Shown here piece after piece: positions 7,397 to 16,308 of a stretch of 64,000 bases of DNA (within the stretch, counting starts at the first letter, position 1; each line of letters starts with the position of its first letter). Position numbers and translations under genes: made by a program. Under the pieces are notes generated by a model. The model did not search any database. It worked only from the letters and a program-made list of their open reading frames with translations, and was not told where the DNA came from. Origin of the DNA: Actinocrispum wychmicini (GTDB lineage: Bacteria; Actinomycetota; Actinomycetes; Mycobacteriales; Pseudonocardiaceae); NCBI RefSeq assembly GCF_004345645.1, contig NZ_SLWS01000006.1, positions 124,001 to 188,000 of the forward strand. The letters are read 5' to 3'.

Positions 7397-8875
7397 TCAG
7401 TCGCCGCGTTCGCCCCGCCACCGGGCGTACCGACCGGCCCGGTCGACGGCCCGGATCCGGCGCTCGGTCGCGACCCGCGCTTCCTGCGTGGCGACAACGA
7501 GAATGTGGTCGTGCTCCTGCAGCCGGGTGGACGGCTGCGGCGTGAACGCCGCGCCGTCGCGAGTGACAAGGCTCACGGTCGCGCCTGGTGGGAGGCGTAG
7601 CTCGGTCAGGTAGACGCCGTGCAACTTCGACCCCTCGGGGATCTTGACCTGGATCAGATCGGCGCCGAGTTCGTCCAGCGGTGCCGCGTCGACCTGCATC
7701 TCCTCGGATGTCGCCCCCTGGTTCAGCCCCAGCATCCTGGCCAGCAGTTTCAACGTGCCGCCCTGCACCAAGGTCAGCACGATGACGAGCACGAACACCG
7801 CGTCCACCAGCGGTTTCGCCCCGGGGAGACCGGCGCTGACCGGGATCATCGCCAGCACGATCGGCACGGCCCCGCGTAAGCCCGCCCAGGACAGGAACAC
7901 CTGTTCACGCCATGGCACCCGGAACGGCAGCGCCGCGAGCACCACCGACAGCGGCCGGGCGAGCAGCAGCAGCACCGCGCCCGCGACCAGGCCGGGGACC
8001 ACGGCGTCGAGCAGGCGCTCCGGCGACGCGAACAGCCCGAGCAGCACAAACAGCCCGATCTGCGACAGCCATCCCAGGCCCTCGGCGAACGACAGGGTGT
8101 CCGACCGGTGCGGCAACCGTGAATTGCCCAGCACGAGCCCGGCGACGTAGGTGGCCAGCAGCCCGGAGGCGTGCGCGAACTGGCCGCCGGCGAACGCGGC
8201 GACGCAGACCGCGACGGTCGCGAGCGGGTACAGGCCGGTCGCCGGCAGGGCGACGTGCCGCAGCCCGAGCGCCCCGAGCCAGCCCAGCAGCAGCCCGATC
8301 GCGGCGCCGGCGGCGAGTTCGTATCCGATCAGCAGCGGCATCGTCCAGTCGACCGAGGTCGCCGTCGACAGCAGGACCACCGCGATGTACGACGGCGCGT
8401 CGTTGAGGCCCGACTCCAGCTCCAGCGACCCGACCAAGCGCTTGCTCAAACCCAGCCCGCGCAACACGCTGAACACCGCGGCCGCGTCGGTGGACGCCAG
8501 CACCGAGCCCCACAGCGCGGCCAGCTTCCAGTCCAGGCCAAGAACGAAGTGCAGGCAGGTCGCGGTCACCCCGATGCTCACCGCGACCGCCACAGTGGAC
8601 AGTGCGACGCCGATCCCGAGCGACGGCCGGACGTCGGTCCACCGCGTGGTCAGGCCGCCCTCGGTGAGGATGAGCACCAGCGCGGCCAGGCCCAGCGCCT
8701 GGGTGAGCTGGGCGTCGTCGAACGTGATGCCGAACCCGGCCTCGCCGAGCACCACACCGATGCCCAGGTACAGCAGCAGCGACGGCAGGCCGAGCCGGAC
8801 CGCCACCCGGACCGCCAGCACGGCCACGAGCACAACGACGGCCCCGATACCCAGGGCAAGGGTCAGCCCGTTCAC
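7397..8875 (-). CDS. Potassium/proton antiporter, CPA1 (NhaP2/CvrA) type with TrkA_C domain
   Basis: 492 residues. About 12-13 hydrophobic helices span residues 1-390, with the CPA1 core STDAAAVFSVLR and the ion-binding ELESGLNDAPSYI (Asn-Asp pair). Residues 405-480 are a soluble TrkA_C/RCK_C ligand-binding domain (DLIQVKIPEGSKLHGVYLTELRLP). It exports K+ (or Na+) for H+ across the membrane; K+ is preferred for members with this C-terminal domain (family knowledge). GTG start at 8875 without a strong ribosome site. It lies 21 bases downstream of the DUF167 gene. Confidence 0.9.
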   Translation of the reverse strand: MNGLTLALGIGAVVVLVAVLAVRVAVRLGLPSLLLYLGIGVVLGEAGFGITFDDAQLTQALGLAALVLILTEGGLTTRWTDVRPSLGIGVALSTVAVAVSIGVTATCLHFVLGLDWKLAALWGSVLASTDAAAVFSVLRGLGLSKRLVGSLELESGLNDAPSYIAVVLLSTATSVDWTMPLLIGYELAAGAAIGLLLGWLGALGLRHVALPATGLYPLATVAVCVAAFAGGQFAHASGLLATYVAGLVLGNSRLPHRSDTLSFAEGLGWLSQIGLFVLLGLFASPERLLDAVVPGLVAGAVLLLLARPLSVVLAALPFRVPWREQVFLSWAGLRGAVPIVLAMIPVSAGLPGAKPLVDAVFVLVIVLTLVQGGTLKLLARMLGLNQGATSEEMQVDAAPLDELGADLIQVKIPEGSKLHGVYLTELRLPPGATVSLVTRDGAAFTPQPSTRLQEHDHILVVATQEARVATERRIRAVDRAGRYARWRGERGD

Positions 8876-8896
8876 CCGGGCATTGTCTCATCTGTC

Positions 8897-9178
8897 CTAA
8901 ATGCTCAGGGCGAGCAGCACGGTGAGCCGTTCGGCCGCATCGGCCGGTGCCGGCGCGAGTTCGACGATCTTGTCCCGCCCTCGCGAACCAGCCACAACGG
9001 ACACATCACGCGCCCGCACCCCGAACGCCTTGGCCAGCGCGGCCCGAACGGCCGCATTGGCCTTCCCTTCGACGGCGGGCGCGGCCACGGCGACGATCAG
9101 CGCGTTCTCCCCCCAAGTCCCCCCTACCGACTCCCGCCTGACCCCGGGCTTGACCCGAACCGCGAACCGAAACCCCAC
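8897..9178 (-). CDS. DUF167 (YggU) family protein
   Basis: 93 residues with the family pattern VKPGVRRESVGG, LIVAVAAPAVEGKANAA and VVAGSRGRDKIVEL. A small basic protein of unknown function, conserved from bacteria to eukaryotes. It probably forms a transcription unit with the antiporter, with which it shares strand and close spacing. Confidence 0.88.
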   Translation of the reverse strand: MGFRFAVRVKPGVRRESVGGTWGENALIVAVAAPAVEGKANAAVRAALAKAFGVRARDVSVVAGSRGRDKIVELAPAPADAAERLTVLLALSI

Positions 9179-9191
9179 CGCGCCACGATAT

Positions 9192-9219
9192 CCCCAGCGG
9201 GGCCGACACCCCGCTGGGG
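9192..9219. terminator. Intrinsic terminator hairpin
   Basis: A perfect 11-bp GC-rich stem (9192-9202 with 9209-9219) with a 6-base loop separates the secreted C15-like gene from the downstream DUF167 gene, both on the minus strand. Confidence 0.75.
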
Positions 9220-9225
9220 CGGTCG

Positions 9226-10470
9226 TCAGCTGGCGGCGACGGTGATGATCGCGCGGATCTGGGCGACTATGTCCGTTCTGTTCCGCTCGAACACCGGGTC
9301 GGTCACCTGGGTCGTGTTGGTGGGGTCGAACTGCAGGACCGGCGTGTGCACGTGGCCCGCTGGCAGGGACGGCCGGACCGCGTCCCGCAGAAGCGTTGCG
9401 CGGTAGGCGATCTCGTTGGACAGGAAGCTGCCGCCGGTGCCGGCGCGGGCGACCGAGCCCGGTGTCGGGCCGTTCGGGGAGACGACCGGGACCGTTTCAC
9501 CGGCCCGGATCTCGGTCACCGCGGTGTTGTCGAACACCGGGAACGGGCCGGTCTTGGCGGCCACGATCTTGGCGAACGGCAAGGTGGTCGGCACGAACTC
9601 CGGCTGTGGGGTGACGGTGGGCACGCCGGCCGGGATCGGGATGGTGGTGGCCCGGGTGACATTGTCGTTGTCCGGTCCGGTGTGCCAGCGGCCGTTGTAG
9701 TGCTCGACGTCGATCCGGCCGACGCGGCCCTGGCTGACCGTGGTCAGCATGTCGATCTCCCGCATGTGCGGCAGGAACGTGTGCTCGACCATCCCGGCCT
9801 CGAACGGCTCCCACAGCACGGGGAACATCGCGGTCTGCACCCGGACCAGGCCGGCCGGGGTCGACAGGGTCACGCCGTCCAGCGCGAGCGCGGTGGCGCC
9901 GGACGGGTTGCTGCGCCGGATGTCGCCGTCCAACTGGAACGGGTCGAAGCCGCTCACCAGCACGCGTTTGACGTGTCGGCCACCGGGGAAGTCGATCGAG
10001 TTCTGGCCGCGGGACCCCCGCTCCATGCTGTCGATCAGTTCGATCCGGCCGGCCGGTGACAGCGTGAACCGCGGTGTCCACTGCCGCAACGCGCGCGTCA
10101 ACTGTAGCCGCGCCCAGTACAGCGGGCGGTCGTCACCGCGGGACAGGTCGCCGCCCGCCGGGCCGCGGCCCTGGACCCGGTCGACCGCGGCCCGCCATAG
10201 CGCCGGCCCTTCGACCTGGACCAGCAACCGCGCGAGCCGCAGCGACCGGGCGGCGCACAGCAGCGCCTCGAACCGCGGCGCGAACCGGTCAAAACCGCTG
10301 CGGCGCAACAACTCCTGCGGCACCGCCTGGTCAAGCCTGCGCTCGGACACGGTGAGCGACGCGGTCCGGTCGAAGCACGACGCGGTGTCCGCATGTGCCG
10401 CCGGCGCGACGACGACGAGAGAGCCCAGCGCGAGAGCGCCGGTCATTGCCCTACGTAAGAGATTCATCAC
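9226..10470 (-). CDS. Secreted pyroglutamyl-peptidase I-like protein with catalytic Cys replaced by Ser
   Basis: 414 residues. A signal peptide (residues 1-28, cleavage probably after AHA) precedes a 130-residue region of no known domain. Residues 165-400 resemble peptidase C15: RVLVSGFDPF and RSNPSGATALALDG match the enzyme N-terminus, GTGGSFLSNEIAY aligns with the active-site block in which the nucleophile is Cys, and GHVHTPVLQF carries the His. Here the nucleophile position is Ser351. C15 enzymes are normally cytoplasmic and about 210 residues, so export and length are also unusual. It may be inactive, a Ser variant, or a binding protein. An in-frame ATG follows the first one. Confidence 0.75.
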   Translation of the reverse strand: MMNLLRRAMTGALALGSLVVVAPAAHADTASCFDRTASLTVSERRLDQAVPQELLRRSGFDRFAPRFEALLCAARSLRLARLLVQVEGPALWRAAVDRVQGRGPAGGDLSRGDDRPLYWARLQLTRALRQWTPRFTLSPAGRIELIDSMERGSRGQNSIDFPGGRHVKRVLVSGFDPFQLDGDIRRSNPSGATALALDGVTLSTPAGLVRVQTAMFPVLWEPFEAGMVEHTFLPHMREIDMLTTVSQGRVGRIDVEHYNGRWHTGPDNDNVTRATTIPIPAGVPTVTPQPEFVPTTLPFAKIVAAKTGPFPVFDNTAVTEIRAGETVPVVSPNGPTPGSVARAGTGGSFLSNEIAYRATLLRDAVRPSLPAGHVHTPVLQFDPTNTTQVTDPVFERNRTDIVAQIRAIITVAAS

Positions 10471-10520
10471 AGTCAGCCATCAAAGCGGACCGGTGCCGGC
10501 GACAACAGGCGACGAAAGTA

Positions 10521-12170
10521 CTAGAAACCCTTCAGGAACGCCCCGGCCACGTCGAGCGCGGCCGACGACGAGCCGCCGTCCTTCACAAGGACCGCGAACG
10601 CCACGTCACCGCGGATCCCGATGAACCAGCCGTGCGCCTCGGCGCCGTCGTTGGTGGTCTCGGCGGTGCCCGTCTTGCCCGCCAGGTCACTGAAACCCTT
10701 GAGCTTCTTCGACGCCGTGCCGCTGGCCACGACCTCGCGCATCATCGACTGGATCTGCGACAACACGGCCGCGGGCGGCGCCTTGTACCCGGCGGTGACC
10801 TGGGTCGGCGAGTCCTTCAGCAACTGCGGTGTCACGGCCTTCTTCGCGCCGACCGTGGCCGCCACCATCGCCATCCCGAGCGGGCTGGCCAGGACCGTGC
10901 CCTGGCCGATCGCGTTCTCCACCTGCCGGGTCGGGCTGTCGGAGTTCTCCACCTTGCCCAACTCGGTGGTGATGCCGGGGATGGTGAAGTCCGCGTTCAG
11001 GCCGAACTGGCTGGCCGACTTGTTCAGCGCGTCCGGCGGCAGTTGGCTGGCCATCTGGGCGAACGTGGTGTTGCAGGAGTGCGCGAACGCGGTCCGCAGC
11101 GAGACCGTGCCGAGGTCGAAGTTGTTGGCGTTGTGGATCGTGCGACTCGAGAACGTGCCTTGTCCCGGGCACTGTACCTGCGAGTCCTGATTCAGGCTCT
11201 GCTGCTGGATGCCCGCGGCCACGGTGGTGACCTTGAACGTCGAACCGGGCTGGTACAAGCCGTTCAACGCGGTCAGCGCGGAACCCGCCGCGTCGTTCTG
11301 GGCCACCGCGAGGATGCCGCCGGTCGACGGTTTGATCGCCACGAGCATGGTGGCGTTCGACTGCGTGCTGACCGCGTTCTGCGCGGCGATGGACATCCGT
11401 GGGTTCAACGTGGTCTTGATCGGCCCGACGGGAGTCGCCTGCTTGTTGACGGTGCCGTGCACGGGCGACCCGATCTCCTTGCCGGCACCGTCGACGACCG
11501 AGACGTGCCGGGTGTCCGTCTCGCCCGGTTTGCTCGCCCCGCGCACGATCGATGACAGGATCAGCGGAGACGTCTTCGGATCCACCGGTTTCGCGGTCGC
11601 CCCGGTCCAGTTCGCCAGCGCCGAGCCGTCCTCACCGACGACCGCGGCCTGGCCCTCCGGCCCGGTGACCCCACCGAGCAACGCCAGGTTCTGACCGGGC
11701 TGCAACTGCGGATACAGGATCGACGGCGCCCACTTGACCAGCCACTTGCCGGCCGTCAAGGTCAGGTTCAGCGCGCTGTCGTACTGCCAGGTGTCGGTCT
11801 GGGAGATGGTCCATACCACCTTCACCGGCACCTGGAGAGCGGTCCTGCCGCCTGACTCGTCCACGCTTGTCTTGCGGGAGAACACGACCTTCGCCGAAGC
11901 GATGTTCTTGCCGAACGCGCCGACGTCGTTCTGCGCGGTGGGCGGGTTGTCCGTCATCGGCCCCGCCTGGCCGCCGTCGCCCGCGCCGACCAGCTTGAGG
12001 AAGTTGTCCACGGTTGTCCCGACCGGCGGCCCGCTGTTGATGGTCGGCACTTCGGACGACCCGGCAGTCGATTTGGACGACGGCCAGAGCACCACCACAC
12101 CTGTCACGATGACGGCCACCGCCAGCACGCCGCCGATGATCAGAATCAGACGTCTTCGTGCGTCAGTCAT
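10521..12170 (-). CDS. Class B penicillin-binding protein with MecA_N (NTF2-like) domain
   Basis: 549 residues. An N-terminal membrane anchor (about 6-29) is followed by a MecA_N/NTF2-like domain (45-160), a dimerisation domain and a transpeptidase domain with all three motifs: SxxK in YQPGSTFKVTT (about 315), SxN in FAHSCNTTFAQ and KTG in LAGKTGTAETTN. It cross-links peptidoglycan outside the membrane. The arrangement matches the M. tuberculosis lipoprotein-like PBP Rv2864c and the MecA type that has low beta-lactam affinity (family knowledge, not shown here). An upstream ATG 15 codons earlier is possible, but the anchor begins right after this one. It is followed by the C15-like secreted protein on the same strand. 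Confidence 0.9.
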   Translation of the reverse strand: MTDARRRLILIIGGVLAVAVIVTGVVVLWPSSKSTAGSSEVPTINSGPPVGTTVDNFLKLVGAGDGGQAGPMTDNPPTAQNDVGAFGKNIASAKVVFSRKTSVDESGGRTALQVPVKVVWTISQTDTWQYDSALNLTLTAGKWLVKWAPSILYPQLQPGQNLALLGGVTGPEGQAAVVGEDGSALANWTGATAKPVDPKTSPLILSSIVRGASKPGETDTRHVSVVDGAGKEIGSPVHGTVNKQATPVGPIKTTLNPRMSIAAQNAVSTQSNATMLVAIKPSTGGILAVAQNDAAGSALTALNGLYQPGSTFKVTTVAAGIQQQSLNQDSQVQCPGQGTFSSRTIHNANNFDLGTVSLRTAFAHSCNTTFAQMASQLPPDALNKSASQFGLNADFTIPGITTELGKVENSDSPTRQVENAIGQGTVLASPLGMAMVAATVGAKKAVTPQLLKDSPTQVTAGYKAPPAAVLSQIQSMMREVVASGTASKKLKGFSDLAGKTGTAETTNDGAEAHGWFIGIRGDVAFAVLVKDGGSSSAALDVAGAFLKGF

Positions 12171-12248
12171 GAAACCACCCCCGGTTCCGGTCCATCGCCC
12201 CTTGCGGGGCAGCATGCCAGAAATCCGGGGGTGGTCGAGAAGAGTGAG

Positions 12249-15200
12249 CTAGTTCTTGCTGACAGTGACGTGAATCGTTACATTCTCGCCAACCGTCCCC
12301 GCGAAGCCGTGGGAAACCTGCCCGTAGCTCACCGAAGTCGCAAGCGTCTCCGAAGCGATGAACTGCTCGTGGGTCCGTGCGGCCCGCTCGACATCGCCGG
12401 ATACGTCCAGTGTCAAGGAGATCCGGTCGGCGACATCCAGGTTCGCGTCCCGCCGCGCCTGCTGCACGACCCGGACCAGGTCACGCACCAGGCCCTCGTC
12501 GGCCAGTTCGGGTGTCACATCGGTGTCGAGCAGGACCAACCCCGAACCGCCCGGCAACGGCGCCGCGACACCGTGGTCACCGGTGACCAGCCGACGCTCG
12601 TACTCGCCTTCGCGCAGCTCGATCCCAGCGGCCACAACGGCTCCCGAGTCGGCCGTGGTCCACTCGCCCGCCTTCACCGCCCTGATCACCACCTGGACGT
12701 CCTTGCCCAGCCGGGGACCGGCCGCGCGCGCGTTCACGACCAGCTCGAAACGGCCGTGTGCCGCCACATCCCGCGTCAGCTCGACCTGCTTGACGTTCAC
12801 CTCGTCCGCCAGCAACTCGCTGAACGGCGCCAGCAGCTCGGCGTCCTCAGCCGCGATCACCAAGCGCGCCAACGGAAGTCGCACGCGCAGCTTGTTGGTC
12901 TTACGCAACGACAACGCGGCCGAAGCCACTTGGCGCACCCGGTCCATGCCGGCGACCAGGTCCGCGTCCGCGGGCAGCAGGTCGTCCGCCGGCCAGTCCG
13001 CCATGTGCACCGACCGGCTGCCGGTCAGCCCACGCCACACCGCTTCCGTGGTCAGCGGAAGCAGCGGCGCGGCCACCCGGCTGACGACCTCCAGCACGGT
13101 GTGCAGAGTGTCGACGGCGTCCTTGTCGCCCGCCCAGAACCGGTCCCGCGACCGGCGCACGTACCAGTTGGTCAACACCTCCAGGTACTCCCGAACCGCC
13201 GCGCACGCCCCGGAAACGTCATACGTGTCAAGGCCTTCCCGCACGTCGACGACCAGGTCGTGGGTCTTGGCCAGCACGTAGCGGTCCAGCACGTGCGTCG
13301 AGTCCGTCCGCCATGTTCCCTCGACGCCTTCGGCGTTCGCGTACAGCGCGAGGAAGTAGTACGAGTTCCACAGTGGAAGGACGGCCTGCCGGACGGCGTC
13401 CCGGATGCCCCGCTCGGTGACGATGAGGTTGCCACCGCGCAGGATCGGCGACGCCATCAGGAACCAGCGCATCGCGTCCGACCCGTCGCGTTCGAACACC
13501 TCGTTGACGTCCGGGTAGTTCTTCAACGACTTGGACATCTTCTGGCCGTCGTCGCCGAGCACGATCCCGTGCGCCATGCAGTTGCGGAACGCCGGCCGGT
13601 CGAACAACGCGGTCGCCAGCACGTGCATCAGGTAGAACCAGCCGCGGGTCTGCCCGTTGTACTCGACGATGAAGTCGCCCGGGTAGTGGTGCTCGAACCA
13701 TTCGGCGTTCTCGAACGGGTAATGCACCTGGGCGAACGGCATCGAGCCGGAGTCGAACCAGCAGTCCAGCACCTCGGGCACGCGCCGCATGGTCGACTTG
13801 CCGGTCGGGTCGTCCGGGTTGGGCCGGACCAGCTCGTCGATCATCGGCCGGTGCAGGTCCGTCGGCCGGACGCCGAAGTCCCGCTCCAGTTCGTCCAGCG
13901 AGCCGTACACGTCCGTGCGCGGGTAGTTCGGGTCGTCCGACTGCCACACCGGGATCGGCGAACCCCAGTAGCGGTTGCGGGAGATGCCCCAGTCGATCGC
14001 GTTGGCCAGCCACTTGCCGAACTGGCCGTCCTTGATGTGCTCGGGCACCCAGTTGATCTGCTGGTTCAGCTCGACCATCCGGTCACGGAACTGGGTCACC
14101 GCCACGAACCACGACGACACCGCCCGCTGGATCAGTGGGTTGTCGCACCGCCAGCAGTGCGGGTACGGGTGGTCGTAGGTCTCGTGCCGCAGCAGCAGAC
14201 CCGATTCCTTGAGGTCACGGATGATCGCGCGGTTGCCTTCGTACAGCACGTGCATGCCGGCGTACGGCGCGACCTCGTCGCTGAACTCGCCGTGCGAGTT
14301 CACCGGGCCGACCACCTGGATGCCGGCCGCGTCCGTCACGACCTTGTCCGCTTCGCCGTACGCGGGCGCGATGTGCACGATGCCCGTGCCGTCCTCGGTG
14401 GTGACGTAGTCCGCCGCCAGGACCTGGTGCGCGTTGGGCTGCTGGCCGTAGAAGAAGTCGAACGGCGGCCGGTAGCGGCGCCCGACCAGGTCACTTCCCT
14501 TGTACCGCGCCACAACCCGCTCGGCGGCGTCCTCGCCCAACTCGCGGGCGTACGCGGACAGCCGGGCTTCGGCGAGCAGGTAGCGCTCGCCGTCGTGCTC
14601 GACGGTGACGTAGTCGACGTCCGGGTGCACGGCCGCGGCGAGGTTGCTGGGCAGCGTCCACGGCGTGGTCGTCCAGATCAGCGCCTTCTCGCCGGTGTCC
14701 ATCCGCAACGCGACGGTGACGGCCGGGTCCTGCCGGTCCCGGTACACCTCGTCCATCTTGGTCTCGGTGTTGGACAGCGGCGTCTCACACCGCCAGCAGT
14801 ACCACATCACCTTGAAGCCCTGGTAGATCAAGCCCTTGTCCCACAAGGACTTGAACGCCCAGATGACGCTTTCCATGTAGTCGGTGTCGAGCGTCTTGTA
14901 GTCGTTGTCGAAGTCCACCCAGCGGGCCTGGCGGGTGACGTAGTCGCGCCACTCGGACGTGAACCGCAGCACGGACTTGCGGCACGCCTCGTTGAACGCG
15001 GCGACGCCGAACTCCTCGATGTCGGCCTTGGTCTTGAAGCCCAGTTCCTTCTCGGCGGTCACCTCGGCGGGCATGCCGTGGGTGTCCCAGCCGAACCTGC
15101 GTTCGACATGTTTGCCGCGCATCGTCATGTAGCGCGGGACGACGTCCTTGACGTAACCGGTCAGCAGGTGGCCGTAGTGCGGCAGGCCGTTGGCGAACGG

Positions 15201-15380
15201 TGGGCCGTCGTAGAAGACGAACTCGTTGGCGCCGTTCGCACCGGCCGGCCTGGCGTCGATGGACGCCTGGAACGTCCGGTCGATCTCCCAGTACTGCAGG
15301 ACCTCGGCTTCGAGCTTCGGGAAGGACGGCTGGGCGGGCACGGTCGCCTCGCCGCCGTGCGTCGCCTTGGGGTACGGCAT
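12249..15380 (-). CDS. ileS: Isoleucyl-tRNA synthetase, eukaryote-like type
   Basis: 1043 residues, close to the M. tuberculosis enzyme. Class I signatures are HYGH (residues 68-71) and KMSKS in DGQKMSKSLKN (near 600); the CP1 editing domain includes IWTTTPWTLPSNLA. WYCWRCETPLSN and PHCWRCDNPLIQ give zinc-type Cys pairs. The C-terminus lacks the zinc domain of E. coli-type IleRS, which places it in the eukaryote-like, often mupirocin-insensitive group (family knowledge). The ATG at 15380 follows GAGG and is preferred over one 12 codons upstream, which lies in the T-box leader. Translation is probably governed by that T-box. Confidence 0.95.
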   Translation of the reverse strand: MPYPKATHGGEATVPAQPSFPKLEAEVLQYWEIDRTFQASIDARPAGANGANEFVFYDGPPFANGLPHYGHLLTGYVKDVVPRYMTMRGKHVERRFGWDTHGMPAEVTAEKELGFKTKADIEEFGVAAFNEACRKSVLRFTSEWRDYVTRQARWVDFDNDYKTLDTDYMESVIWAFKSLWDKGLIYQGFKVMWYCWRCETPLSNTETKMDEVYRDRQDPAVTVALRMDTGEKALIWTTTPWTLPSNLAAAVHPDVDYVTVEHDGERYLLAEARLSAYARELGEDAAERVVARYKGSDLVGRRYRPPFDFFYGQQPNAHQVLAADYVTTEDGTGIVHIAPAYGEADKVVTDAAGIQVVGPVNSHGEFSDEVAPYAGMHVLYEGNRAIIRDLKESGLLLRHETYDHPYPHCWRCDNPLIQRAVSSWFVAVTQFRDRMVELNQQINWVPEHIKDGQFGKWLANAIDWGISRNRYWGSPIPVWQSDDPNYPRTDVYGSLDELERDFGVRPTDLHRPMIDELVRPNPDDPTGKSTMRRVPEVLDCWFDSGSMPFAQVHYPFENAEWFEHHYPGDFIVEYNGQTRGWFYLMHVLATALFDRPAFRNCMAHGIVLGDDGQKMSKSLKNYPDVNEVFERDGSDAMRWFLMASPILRGGNLIVTERGIRDAVRQAVLPLWNSYYFLALYANAEGVEGTWRTDSTHVLDRYVLAKTHDLVVDVREGLDTYDVSGACAAVREYLEVLTNWYVRRSRDRFWAGDKDAVDTLHTVLEVVSRVAAPLLPLTTEAVWRGLTGSRSVHMADWPADDLLPADADLVAGMDRVRQVASAALSLRKTNKLRVRLPLARLVIAAEDAELLAPFSELLADEVNVKQVELTRDVAAHGRFELVVNARAAGPRLGKDVQVVIRAVKAGEWTTADSGAVVAAGIELREGEYERRLVTGDHGVAAPLPGGSGLVLLDTDVTPELADEGLVRDLVRVVQQARRDANLDVADRISLTLDVSGDVERAARTHEQFIASETLATSVSYGQVSHGFAGTVGENVTIHVTVSKN

Positions 15381-15416
15381 CGCCTCGGTACCTCTCGCGG
15401 TCGGTCGGTCCACCAT

Positions 15417-15600
15417 GGGGACGACACGGCCAGGGTTTCCTGGCGTACCGCGGTACCACCCCGATTGCGCCCGTAGAGCAAGGCGCCTCTCGTTGACGGC
15501 TGTGACGGGCCTACCCGTCCGGTTCTACTGAGGCGGCGACAGCGCCTGTTCTTCCGGAGGCTCCCCGGTGATGGCCGGATCGGTGCCTGTACTTCAGAAG
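15417..15600 (-). ncRNA. Translational T-box leader of ileS
   Basis: On the minus strand GGCCATCACCGG forms a short specifier hairpin with ATC (15570-15572, an Ile codon) in its loop, followed by GGGGAGCCTCCGGAAGAAC. Further on comes the T-box core GGGGTGGTACCGCG (15449-15462), whose bulge binds uncharged tRNA-Ile, and then GTCGTCCCC near the ileS start. A very short stem I and no terminator hairpin match the translational T-boxes described in front of actinobacterial ileS. Low Ile-tRNA charging should expose the ileS ribosome site. Confidence 0.9.
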
Positions 15601-15622
15601 GATACGAGCCTCGGCAAACCGG

Positions 15623-16291
15623 TTAGGACCGAGCCCGGTGCGACGCGGCCAGCGTCGCGTCCGGCGCACAGTGCGCACACGGTGTGAACTGCAGGTCACG
15701 GGCTTCGGAGATGGCCAACGGCAGCGTCTGCCGGTCACCCAGCCACGCGCAGGTGGCCAAGTGGTACCGGGGATGCTCGTCGATGACCACGACCTCGTCG
15801 GTCAGCTCGCCGACCACCAGCCGGTCGGTCGCGTCGGTGTTCTCCTCCGGCGGCTCGACGTTCGGGTCGAGCGTGACCGGCGCGGAGGTGACTGGCCCGG
15901 AGGTGATCGGCGCAGAGGTAACCGGCGCGGAGGTGATGGGCTCAGCGGCCGACGGGCCGTTGAAGACCGCGTCCAACTCCTCGTCGCTCACGGTCCGCAG
16001 GTCGAGCCGGGAGATCTGCGGTCCGAGCGACTGCCGGGGCGGCAGCTCGGACGTGAACTCCGCGGCCGACTCCGGCGGCGCGGTGACGGCGGCAGCCGAG
16101 GGCGCCTTGTCGGTCGCAAGAGCCGCTTGCGACCGACGCCGCCTGGTTCGCACCCAGTCCGTCACCAGCAGGCCGGCAGCGACCACGCTGATCAGGACCG
16201 AGAGCCAGGCCCACAGGGTGTTGGCCGTGGTCAACGCCGCGATCAGCAGACCGAGCGCCGCGACCACGAGCAACAGCACCAGAACGAGCAT
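15623..16291 (-). CDS. Actinobacterial membrane protein with Cys-containing C-terminal module
   Basis: 222 residues. Two adjacent transmembrane helices (about 1-23 and 27-46) are followed by a long acidic, Ser/Thr/Pro-rich region with a short repeat (ITSAPVT, ITSGPVT, VTSAPVT around 120-143). The C-terminal module YHLATCAWLG...DLQFTPCAHC has three cysteines and histidines in a spacing that suggests a metal or Ada-like zinc site. The module would be cytoplasmic if both helices form a hairpin. It is the last gene of the division cluster, 17 bases after wag31. No function is known to me. Confidence 0.75.
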   Translation of the reverse strand: MLVLVLLLVVAALGLLIAALTTANTLWAWLSVLISVVAAGLLVTDWVRTRRRRSQAALATDKAPSAAAVTAPPESAAEFTSELPPRQSLGPQISRLDLRTVSDEELDAVFNGPSAAEPITSAPVTSAPITSGPVTSAPVTLDPNVEPPEENTDATDRLVVGELTDEVVVIDEHPRYHLATCAWLGDRQTLPLAISEARDLQFTPCAHCAPDATLAASHRARS

Positions 16292-16308
16292 GCGTCAGCT
16301 CTCGTGGA

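Noticed and set aside
12231..15476. A 1081-codon frame on the plus strand opposite ileS
   Set aside because: It mirrors the conserved IleRS codons, has Gly/Arg/His/Val-biased composition, no domain and no ribosome site; it is an antisense shadow typical of high-GC DNA.
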